From contig JADWQD010000017.1 in NCBI GenBank assembly GCA_016110215.1, forward strand, positions 682,001 through 746,000: a stretch of 64,000 nt of DNA. Reading direction: 5' to 3'. Source of the stretch: Capronia americana. Lineage: Eukaryota; Ascomycota; Eurotiomycetes; Chaetothyriales; Herpotrichiellaceae. The notes under the pieces were generated by a model. The model saw only the letters and a list, made by a program, of their open reading frames with translations. It searched no databases and was not told the origin of the DNA. The translations under genes and the position numbers were made by a program. Below are positions 34,364 through 43,495 of this stretch, piece by piece (position 1 is the first letter of the stretch; every line of letters begins with the position of its first letter).

Positions 34364-36095
34364 CTAGAACGACAACTTCTCCAGCGAAGACTCGACATGA
34401 TCCTTTTCAGCGTCGGTCTTGACACGACCACCTTCGACAGCGCTAAGTGAAACGCGTCTCGGATCCAATTTGTCCTCGCCATCGACTTCATCAAGAAGCT
34501 TCCTGGCCGCGACGGCAATGTTACCACCAGCCTCGGCGACACGGCGGTTATACTCGGCCATGTTCTTGCTGACAAGCAGGGAGTCGCTGGCGAACAGGAG
34601 GTCGACTTCCTCGAGCGAGCGGCCCGCGGTCTCCGGGTAGAAGAAGTGGATGATTGGCATGACCACGAAATTCATGCAGCCGAAGAAGATAAACGACCAC
34701 CACCCAATATGAGACAGCATGATTGGGATGACGAACGTCGTGACGCCACAGCCGATGGCCCAGCCCAGGATGGTGAAGGAGTAGCCCTTGGCGCGGACTT
34801 CTTGGGGCCAGATCTCAGTGCCGTAAATCCAGCATGGCACGATGTTGAACATGGTGAAGAAGAAGACGAAGGTGAAGGCGAAGGAAGATGCCGCCGTGCC
34901 CAGAGCCTGGGACTCTGACGGGTTGGACGTGACTTGATCCTGAGATGTCTTGATGAGCGCCGCCACCAGGAACAGCGACACACCCTGGATCAAAAAGGAA
35001 ACCTGGAGACATAACCTGCGGCCCATGCGGTCAATGACGAGGGATGCCGCTGCGGTGCCGATGACGCCAAAGGTATTCAAAAGGCCGGACATCCAGGAAG
35101 CCTTGTACGAGTCGAAGCTGGCCAGTTCAAAGAGTTTGGTCGCCCAGGAGACCATGACCAGAATACCGGTCCATTGCTGGATCTGCTGAAGAGCCAATCC
35201 GAGCACGGCGCGGCGGCCAAGGTGAAGCTTGCCCGAGTAGCGACCTCCGAGTGCAATGTTGATATAGTTGTTTCGTTTGTGGTAAGACGCCTCGACGACG
35301 GCGTTGATCAATTCAACCTCTCTGACGATATCCGGGTCCGAGGCATCCTTGTCACCGCGGATCTTGCACAGGATGTCAATCGCCTCCGCGTTGCGATGAT
35401 GTGCCATGAGCCACCTGGGAGATTCTGATACCTTGTTAAATCCGCTCCGTAGCAAAACTACTTCGAAAAGACGGTGACTCACCTGGGACGAAGGGGATAG
35501 CCACTGTAACAATAAGCATGGGAATGCACATGAAGCCAAGAGGGAATCGCCATCTGAACGCATCGTCGCTGTCGCGGATTCCGAAATTGATCCAGTTGGC
35601 GAGAAAAATACCGAGAAAGTTCGAGACAAAGACGAGGGAGAAGGTCGATCCTCGGTCGTGGGCCTGAGTCAACTCCGACACCCAAGAGAGAATGATGTTG
35701 TTGATGAAGCCGATCCCGAGCCCGGAGATGACTCGAGCGCAGATGAACATATTCGAGTCGATCGAGCCACATTGCAGGGCCGATCCCAACAGGGAGAGGA
35801 GAGCGCCAATGAAAGCAGCCTTTTTCCTTCCGAGCTTGTCACCAAGCCATCCACCAATAAAGGCGCCAAAAATTGATCCGAAGTAGTATGCTGCAGCGAG
35901 GCCGCCTTGCTTTGTGGTTTGGGTAACCGTGCTGCCGTAACCGATGCCGGACATGGCGATGAAGCCGGGCGTTCCAGAGACACTGCCGTAGACACCTTGA
36001 TTGTATCCCTCGTAGATCAGGGCGACGGCGCTGAGGAGATTGAGCAAGAGCAAGACTCCCTTGCCGGGGAGGGCACGCCATGGTTGGAAACCCAT
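34364..36095 (-). CDS. MFS sugar porter of the sugar cluster
   Basis: Plasma-membrane sugar/proton symporter of 557 residues, 12 TM helices. Two exons, 36095-35483 and 35424-34364. Signatures: LIYEGYNQGVYGSVSG (TM1), GGWLGDKLGRKKAAFIGALL (motif A), ARVISGLGIGFINNIILSWV, WRFPLGFMCIPM, PESPRWLMAHHRNAEA rebuilt exactly across the intron, LQQIQQWTGILV (TM7 sugar-contact region), DRMGRRLCLQVS, YGTEIWPQEVRAKGYS and YPETAGRSLEEVDLLF. A long cytoplasmic C-terminal tail (about 90 residues) ends with acidic and basic segments. Start 36095 is preferred; the frame is open upstream to an ATG at 36218 but that lies at the TATA-like element. Divergent from the Gfo/Idh/MocA gene, so probably the uptake step of this cluster. 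Confidence 0.95.
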
Positions 36096-37031
36096 TGTAG
36101 CGACGCTGCGTGTGAGTTCAATGAAAGGGGTGGGTGGTATGGGCAGATGGCTGCTTCGGCTATGGAACGATCGTGAGGTTGTCCAGGGGTAGAGATGTCG
36201 AGAGATATATATATTCACGGCAGTATCGATCTAGGGCAATCCTCCGTATGGGACCGTGATACGCTATTTGCCCGACTTCTGGGCGCGGCGATTTTCTCCC
36301 CAGATCTCGCGTGGCAGACTAGGCTTTCAGCTCTCCACAGGTCTCCCACATGATGAGCACTGTCGGAAGCGAGAATCATGGAGTTTAGTTCGACGTTCCG
36401 AGCGGTTGCGGAGGGATGTGACGGCCATGTCGTAGCATCTTGTGCGGAGGAGGCGAGGCCAAGGAAAAGTATGTGACAATGACAGACTGAGGGTTGAATT
36501 ACTGGTAAACGGCTAAACGCCAAAATGGAAACAGTTGAATTATTGCGGTGGCAAACTCAACCCAAGGACGCGGAAAATGCGGAGCAGATTGTTTTTCGTG
36601 CCGAGTCCTCATGATGATCGCTGAGGAAAACATCCGCGGAGAAGAAGGCAGCCACTTTGAGGAATTAGTTGCAATCTGGCTACAAGAACGAGCCTTTCAT
36701 AATGAGACGGTCGTCAACTGGGCCATTCAACCCACCGCCACCATCACGACGAAAAGGCTAATGCCAACATGCGCCATCATGCAGAGAGACCCCGTCGCCT
36801 CCATCTTTCTCTGCTACCAACCCTGTCCAACTGTGGAGTCGTCGCCCTGGGGCATCGGCATCTGTAAAGCGTCGTCCTTTCCTCCGTTGAACGCTGATGA
36901 TATGGTCTCGGACAAGCATTCGGTATTTTCTCGTCGGCCAGATATGAAATCAGTCAATCCGTGGGAACAATCTCCTCCTTGTCCGGACGAGCCATCGCAA
37001 CTACTTGCACGTCTTCGAGCCTTCCATTTCA
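36096..37031. promoter_or_regulatory. divergent promoter of sugar porter and Gfo/Idh/MocA gene
   Basis: 936 bp. TGCGGAG occurs three times (36407-36413, 36443-36449, 36578-36584), CGGCTAAACG once (36510-36519), and a related CCGCGGAG near 36634-36641. A TA-rich element ATATATATA (36204-36212) is about 110 bp upstream of the porter start. An ORF on the plus strand (36548-37117) overlaps the Gfo/Idh start and is judged spurious. Confidence 0.5.
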
Positions 37032-38156
37032 ATGGCCAAAAAACAAACATGTCGCTGGGCGGCCCTCTCCCTATCCAACATTGCCTCGGTCTTCCTTCCA
37101 GATCTCCTTGGTCGTGAAGATGCCCAATATGAACACAAGCTGGTCGCAATCAGTACGACGGGCTCAAATGAACGCGCCCGGAAATGGTTCAAGGACAACA
37201 AGATCCCGGATCCCGAGTCGATAGTCGTCTACAACTCATGGCAGACGATGCTGGAGCAAGGCGACTTTGATATCGTGTACATCTCCACGCCGCACCCGTT
37301 GCATTATGAGGAGATATTAAAGGCCCTCGAATGCAAAAGAAACATCCTGGTCGAGAAGCCAGCGACCATGAACGCTGCGCAATACCGAAAATGCATCGAA
37401 CTTGCGAATCGGCAGGGTGTCGTGCTCATGGAAGCGATGTGGACACGCTATCTGCCGGCAACGAAGTATCTGAAAGAAGAGCTCTTGCCGAAGATTGGCA
37501 CGGTGAGGAGGGTCTATTCTGATTTCTCTTTTCCCATCGTCGGACCCGACCTCCAAGATACATCTCGGTTTCTGGACAAAGCAGCGGGTGCGGGTGCGCT
37601 ACTAGACCAGGGCGTCTATGCACTGACCTGGGCGGATCTTGCACTGAACGGGGTCGAGGTCGGTGAAACCAACGTGGTGCACTCTAGTTCTTGGAGCGTT
37701 CCTGAGAGGCCTGGCGAGGTTGACGACATCAACATTGTCGTGCTTGCGAACAAGTGCGCCACCGCTATCGTCACGACTAGCATGACTGTTCCTGGATCGA
37801 GCAAGCCTCCGTTCTACGTTCGCCTTGGTGCTCAGAAAGCGGCTCCTTCGGTCAGGATTGAAGCCACAGAGGCATCTGTGGCTATTCCTTTCCCCCCTAT
37901 TCGGCCTGAGGAGTTGCATGTGCAATGGTACGGATATGCTCACTTGAATGAGGACGGCACTGAAAAGAACGAGATAATCAAGAAACCTATCAGTGGTTGG
38001 GGAATCTGGTATCAGGCAGAAGTCGTTGCGGCGGCGGTATTCAACAAACAGCTGGGCGTGATAGGGGCCGAGGAGAGTTTGAGGGTACTGGGATGGATGG
38101 ATGAGGCCAGACGACTGGCAGATATAAAATATGACGAGAAGCTGGAGCAAGTGTAG
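37032..38156 (+). CDS. Gfo/Idh/MocA-family sugar oxidoreductase
   Basis: NAD(P)-dependent oxidoreductase of 374 residues, intronless, of the dimeric dihydrodiol/D-xylose dehydrogenase-like branch. N-terminal Rossmann domain with CRWAALSLSNIASVFLPDLL, DIVYISTPHPLHYE and VEKPAT (EKP at 108-110, the conserved catalytic/cofactor lysine), then MEAMWTRYLPA and the C-terminal alpha/beta domain with GAGALLDQGVYALTW. The usual glycine of the first Rossmann turn (G-I-I-S-T-G-N-I) is not seen: the sequence reads A-L-S-L-S-N-I, which may alter cofactor use. An in-frame ATG nine codons upstream (37005) is possible. Bacterial levoglucosan dehydrogenase belongs to this superfamily, notable beside an AnmK-like kinase. 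Divergent from the sugar porter. Confidence 0.92.
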   Translation: MAKKQTCRWAALSLSNIASVFLPDLLGREDAQYEHKLVAISTTGSNERARKWFKDNKIPDPESIVVYNSWQTMLEQGDFDIVYISTPHPLHYEEILKALECKRNILVEKPATMNAAQYRKCIELANRQGVVLMEAMWTRYLPATKYLKEELLPKIGTVRRVYSDFSFPIVGPDLQDTSRFLDKAAGAGALLDQGVYALTWADLALNGVEVGETNVVHSSSWSVPERPGEVDDINIVVLANKCATAIVTTSMTVPGSSKPPFYVRLGAQKAAPSVRIEATEASVAIPFPPIRPEELHVQWYGYAHLNEDGTEKNEIIKKPISGWGIWYQAEVVAAAVFNKQLGVIGAEESLRVLGWMDEARRLADIKYDEKLEQV

Positions 38157-38731
38157 ATAGCGTCCGACGATATAGCAACGAGCAATTGTAGTAACATGGT
38201 TACAGCGCTGTCTTGCTAGCAGGCGGTATCGATCCCATCCGCTGGGGAACTGTTTTATCTCGATAAATACAGCCGGATGATTCGTGTCGACTTTCCATCC
38301 ATTGAGCATGCTAAGTGAACCTTTTTTTTCCAAATGCTCCTACGACAGGTTGGTTTTCGGAGTTTGGATCAAACCATCTCCAATGATCCGATCACATCCT
38401 CTCTTCGTGATCTAGGCCGGAGCGTACGTGGAACGAGGTCACCGCGCACGAGTCCTGGATTGCCACGCGCTGTGTGGTTGTGCTGTCCCAAAGCGAGCAC
38501 GATATGTGGCGAGTGCATGCACGGCAACTGTAACCTCATCTTCAAGCCACCATGTCGTGGGAGATGGGGTTTATATCTCAGTCCTAGAATTGTTGATCGT
38601 TCCTGATCATCAAAAGTGTCGCCTTGATGTCCTATGGTCTATCCAAGAGTGGTTGTTGAGCGATGCCTCACGAAACAATTCAAGTGACCCTTTAGTCGTT
38701 CCCGACTGATGGATGGATGCCGGCCTTCGTT
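38157..38731. other. 3' intergenic region between convergent genes
   Basis: 575 bp between the Gfo/Idh gene and the ACS-type transporter stop codons. Only short spurious ORFs. Confidence 0.5.
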
Positions 38732-40595
38732 TCAGAGGGTGTAGAGAAAATCGGGCCTGTTATCACCTGCGACCCAGATCTCGTCCGCTGTTTTCCCTTC
38801 GTGCATTCGGTCTCTCCTGCCCGAGAGTCTCTTCCGATTCTCCATCCTCAGCAACACATGCATGAGTACACTGCCGCCGAATAAGAAGAGCGTCAATGCT
38901 GCCAGAACCGTTCCGTGACCCGTCCAATACCGTGGTTTCTGGCCGGACAAGTATATATTTGCGCTGACAATGCCGTTGATGTTGCCACAGCCCACGACGA
39001 TGCCAATAACGACACCCCGCTTGTAAACTCCTTCAACGTTGTTTGCGACCCATGCAGTGATATTGGGAATGGTCGGGTATATGCCCATCGCGGCGAGAAA
39101 TGTGCCGGCGTACTGAACATGAGGATTCGGCGTGGATATCAGCATCACAAACCCCGTAATTCCGAGGGCTGCCACGGCCATGTTGCAGTATCCACGACAT
39201 TTGGTTTTGTCGGCGAGCCAACCAGTGAAGACGGTGACAGCGGCTGCGCAGGCATAAGGCGGCACTGAGAGTAGCTGGGCATGCGTACCAGCGTACCCAA
39301 GCCCAGCGAGGATAGTTGGAAGGAACAAGGAGAACGCGTAAAGCGCAATCTCAGATCCTACGAGGGTGAGCCCAAAGCCCCAGGTTTTCCAGTCTTTAAA
39401 CGCTGCATAGATATGGCGCTTATCGTACTCTTCTGCCGTTGACGATTGTTTGTCTTTTGCCAAACGACGACGGAGACGAAGCCGGTCGTCTTCTGTGAGG
39501 AACCGAGCGGTATCCGGCCAATCAGACATCATCCACCAGGTCATCTGTAGAATATTAGAGGAAACTGTCATATAAGAGATGTGCAAGGGGTAGCCTCGCT
39601 AAGACCATGACAGTGTAAAGGAAGGAGAATACCTACGAAACCGACGACAATAGTCGCGAGACCTTCGAGGATGAAGATCCAGGCCCAGCCTGGTTTACCG
39701 CCCACTCCGTCCATCTTTGATATGGCGGCGGCCAGCAAGCCACCGAAAGATCCAGCCAGGGCGGCCATTGAGAAGAATATGGCCGCTCGGATTCCGATCT
39801 CGTTTCGCCGGTACCAGCACGACATATAGTAGGCAGCACCTAATCTCACATTAGATTGACTCTCAAAAGACAGTTGTAGAGAGGTACATACCAGGAAACA
39901 GACCGGCTTCCGCAAGGCCAAGGAAGAACCTGGCAGTGACCAGTCCCCCATAGCTTGTGACAAGGCCCATCAATGTCATAATGACGCCTGGAGATCTTTG
40001 TAAGCATATAGTGAAGGAATGCCGGTTCAAAGTCGAAAAACGGAACCGCCGCTTTCAAGGGCAAGGAGCTCACCCCAGAGAACCATGATTCCCATGAAGA
40101 AGACTCGCGGTGTCAGTCGCTTTAGAAGGACGTTGGTCATGGCCTCAGCTATGGCATAGCTTACCTGAGCAAGCGTTTAGTATAATGAGCATCCTAGATT
40201 GATTTGTAGAGACTTACAAAGAAGACAGTCAATGCATTGTTATAGTCATGCCCTCCCATACCGAGATCATCCTCCAGCCCCGCCAGCCGCGCATTTCCAA
40301 TGTTCGTCCTGTCGAGGAAAGACAGCAGGTACAGGAAAGAGAGCCACGGGATAATCCACATGTCCACTTTCCACATCAATTTACGGTCCTTTTGCCGAAA
40401 TGTCAGAGATTATAGATGTCAACGAGGAGCAAGAATTGGAGCGCAACATACGATGGCCAGTCTCTCTTCATCAGTCTTGCCTTCATCTGGATCGGGTAAA
40501 GCAGCGTTGATGTCTTCGGCCTGCTCAGTATAAATCTCGATGCTCTTCTCAACGAATGAATCGTGAGCTATCGGATGATTTTGAAGCGCAGTCAT
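38732..40595 (-). CDS. MFS transporter of the anion:cation symporter (ACS; TNA1/allantoate permease-like) family
   Basis: Plasma-membrane symporter of 505 residues, predicted 12 TM helices, typically importing organic anions or small acids. Six exons: 40595-40452, 40388-40218, 40164-40074, 39987-39892, 39839-39637, 39544-38732. Signatures: DRKLMWKVDMWIIPWL before TM1, YLLSFLDRTNIGNARLAGL, RVFFMGIMVLWGVIMTLMG, ARFFLGLAEAGLFPGAAYYM (rebuilt across intron 4), MSCWYRRNEIGIRAAIFF, EGLATIVVGF, a central PDTARFLTEDDR loop, YAFSLFLPTIL, and TAWVANNVEGVYKRG near TM10. Candidate cargo includes aromatic or sugar acids. It is divergent from the CYP504-like P450 at 41238 across 642 bp, so it could serve either that gene (uptake of an aromatic acid) or the sugar block. 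Confidence 0.94.
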
Positions 40596-41237
40596 GACGA
40601 GATTGAAGGAGCCAGACTATCCACTCAGACGGGACTGATGATTGTAGCACAATCGGAGTTGAGGAGGAAGAGATGTTTCTGTGCAATTGGGCTTTAAATA
40701 TATCCCACATCCTGCATTCTGATGCCTCATCCATGTCTCCCACTTGGGTGCCCCTGTCTCCGCATTTTGAGTCGCTGTGGCCGCCACCTTTCCCACGGGC
40801 TGATAAGTCTGGAGAAGTCTGGAGAAGTCTGGGAAGCTAATCTTTCTCGGTTGTTTACATGAAAAGACAGCAGTCTGCTCGAGAAGAAAGAGCGATGCCC
40901 CCACATGAAACTACTTCGCAAGCCTTCGCTTGAAGGAATCTACTTTTCTCCGCACATGGAACCTCCACCTGGTTTGCCGAAAAAGGAAAGACGAGGCAAG
41001 GATTAAGTGGCGGCAAGACATCCCCAAGTTACCTACCGGCGATCGTTTGGATAGAGATCGAAGTTGAATGGCCCGAACTTCTGCATCCCTTGATGAGGAG
41101 AGAACCCCACGAGTCAATGCGCGGAGAGAACTGCTCTGTGGTTTTATCCGTTGAAATATAAAGAAGCCTTTCATAAGAATCCTTCCAACTATCTTCTTCG
41201 ACAGCATTTGGTCGAATTTCAAGAACCAAGTGAAATC
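40596..41237. promoter_or_regulatory. divergent promoter of ACS transporter and CYP504-like P450
   Basis: 642 bp. Three tandem copies of a 10-bp AAGTCTGGAG unit at about 40805-40834, and TATAAAG at 41157-41163, 75 bp before the P450 start. A minus-strand T/A-rich element lies near 40689-40700. Confidence 0.45.
41157..41163 (+). promoter_or_regulatory. TATA box of the CYP504-like P450
   Basis: TATAAAG 75 bp upstream of the chosen ATG (41238), which supports that start over the in-frame ATG at 41151 lying upstream of the TATA box. Confidence 0.5.
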
Positions 41238-43042
41238 ATGGATTCTAAATACCATGTCCTTCAAGTACCAGCGGTCATCCGAGCTTCGCCTTCCGATTTG
41301 ATCAGAACAATCGCGATCGCTTTACCGCTTCTCTTGGGCATATACTTGGTGGTCAGCGAAATCAACAGAAGAAGAGCCAGGTTGCCCATTAAAGGCCCAA
41401 CAGGTCTCCCCATCGTTGGTAACCTTCTCCAGGTCTATCCAGACCCTCCTGAGCAACTCCGAAAATGGGGTGAAGAGTACGGCGGCGTGTATCAGATCAT
41501 GTTCGGCAACATGCCAATTGTCGTATTCACTACTATGCAGGCTGCCAAAGACGTGTTTGTTGGTCAGGGCGGTGCATTGGTAGATCGACCTCGATTCTAC
41601 ACTTTCCACAGTGTCCTCTCAAGTGTAGCTTCCACGATTGGGACAACGCCATGGTATGTGTCCGTTCCACCCTTTCACCAGGGAGCTTACTCAGCGTGTT
41701 TCCGCAGGAGTGAGTCCACGAAGAGGCGTCGTAAAGCCGCAGCAAGTGCCATGAACAGGACTGCGGTGGCATCATATACACCTTTGATTGAAGAGACCTC
41801 ACGAGACTGGATCGCAGAACTCCTGGACCGAGGCAGATCTGGACAAGTAGCGGTCGACCCCAAGCCCTTGATTCTGCACACCATCCTCGATCTGACAATG
41901 ACAGTCAACTACGGCAGGAGGCTGCCCAAAGAAGACGGCTTGTTCGAAGAGTTACTGTATGTTGAGGAACAAGTTTCCCTCTTCCGGTCCGTTGTCGGTG
42001 CTATGCAGGACTACGTTCCCCTGTTGAGATGGAACCCAATCAATCTGAAGTCAGCTCATGCGAAGAACACCAATACACGGCGGTTGGCATATCTGTATCG
42101 CTTCAGCGAGGAGCATAAACAGGAAATGAAATTGGGCACGGACAAACCTTGCATCCAAGGAAACGTCCTACGAGATCCAGATCACAAGTTTACCGAGGTC
42201 GAGTTAATGTCGATCAACATGTCCATGGTCTCGGGTGGCATAGATACACTCGCGAATACCTTGATATGGACAATTGGTACCCTAGCGCGTCGCCCGGACG
42301 TTCAAGAAACTGCATATCAGGCGATCATGGAAGTCTACGGGGCGGAAAACTGGGGAGACGTCCAAGAGGAAAAGGTTCGGTATCTTTCAGCGCTTGTGAA
42401 GGAGAGCTTACGCTTCTTCTCCGTCCTCCGATTGTCGCTGCCGCGAAATGCCATCAGGGATATCGAGTACAAGGGCATAGTCATTCCCCAAGGAACAACC
42501 GTCTTCTTGAATGCCTGGGGTTGCAACCGAGGTATTATGGAGAAACCTCTTGGAAGGCCAAATGCTGATATGTCCTCAGATGAGTCTTTCTTCGGCCCAG
42601 ATGTCAACGAATATCGCCCCGAGCGCTGGTTCGAGGGCGAAAACACACGCCTCGACCACGCGGCATTTGGTATTGGTGGGTATACCGCTCTGATTCCTGG
42701 AAGCTTTCTCCCGCTAACACTCTACCCATGGTAGGCACACGTATGTGCGTTGGTAATCAGCTCGCCAGTCGTCAATTGTATACCATGCTCCTCCGTCTGA
42801 TCTGGGCATTCAAGATCGAGCTCAGCACGAATCCGGCCGAGAACAAATGGGGAATTGATCCAATCCAGGTACGCATTTGCTGCAAGAGTCACTCTGCCGT
42901 TAATCCTCCTGCTAACTACCGCCATCCTCTGATCTAGGACTCAATCGAGCCAGCCCAATTTGCAGCGCGGCCTCCAGAGTACAGAGTTCGATTCGTACCA
43001 CGCGACCGTCTTGCTCTCGACAAGATGCTGGCTGTTGATTGA
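41238..43042 (+). CDS. cytochrome P450, CYP504 (phenylacetate hydroxylase)-like
   Basis: ER-anchored P450 of 540 residues. Exons: 41238-41653, 41708-42675, 42735-42868, 42938-43042. N-terminal anchor (TIAIALPLLLGIYLVV), hinge LPIKGPTGLPIVGNLL, I-helix SGGIDTLANTLIW, K-helix ExxR in VKESLRFFSVLRLSLPRNAI, and YKGIVIPQGTTVFLNAWGCN. The haem motif FGIGTRMCVGNQLASRQLY is created by splicing intron 2. The stretch from the K-helix to the NAW segment closely resembles the Aspergillus phenylacetate hydroxylases PhacA/PhacB (CYP504), which oxidise aryl-acetates on the way to homogentisate. Other CYP504 members have diverged substrates. The ACS transporter upstream and the C2H2 regulator downstream would fit uptake, hydroxylation and control of an aromatic acid. 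Confidence 0.92.
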
Positions 43043-43495
43043 CGGATGAGTTTATCGATCTGGACCCAATGGATTGGGAAGACAGCAGTTGGCTACATGT
43101 CGCAGGTTTTGAGGATCAAAGTCATAGTGGAAGTAAAGTTTTGCCTTGAGCTTCTCAAAATGAACAGGATTCGATCTATCCCTGATGCTATTGAATCCTC
43201 CCCGTTCGCTCAACCTGATCAAACTACATCACGTTCAACCGATGTGACACTTGGAGAACTAATTTGGAGGTGTTATGGAGATCTTCGTACATCTGGCTGA
43301 GATCCAGTCGTGCAATGTCCCCGCAGTTCAAATCAGAAGGACTCTATATACCCCCACTTCCTCCCCCTCGGTTATATGCCGCCACCTATTCCCTGGGTTG
43401 GGGTCATTTTTGATTTGCGCTGCGAGGAGCTTGCCACCACAATTGCCCCCGTCTGCGAGTCGTCCAACGGTCACTTCTGATATCCATTTTCCTTC
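43043..43495. promoter_or_regulatory. intergenic region / promoter of the large C2H2 regulator
   Basis: 453 bp between two rightward genes. A CTATATA element at 43342-43348, about 150 bp before the ATG, is a plausible core promoter. Confidence 0.35.

Noticed and set aside
36548..37117. 189-codon plus-strand ORF overlapping the Gfo/Idh start
   Set aside because: Overlaps a clear gene in another frame and shows no domain; probably chance.
37602..38333. 243-codon minus-strand ORF over the Gfo/Idh gene
   Set aside because: Antisense shadow of a well supported coding sequence.
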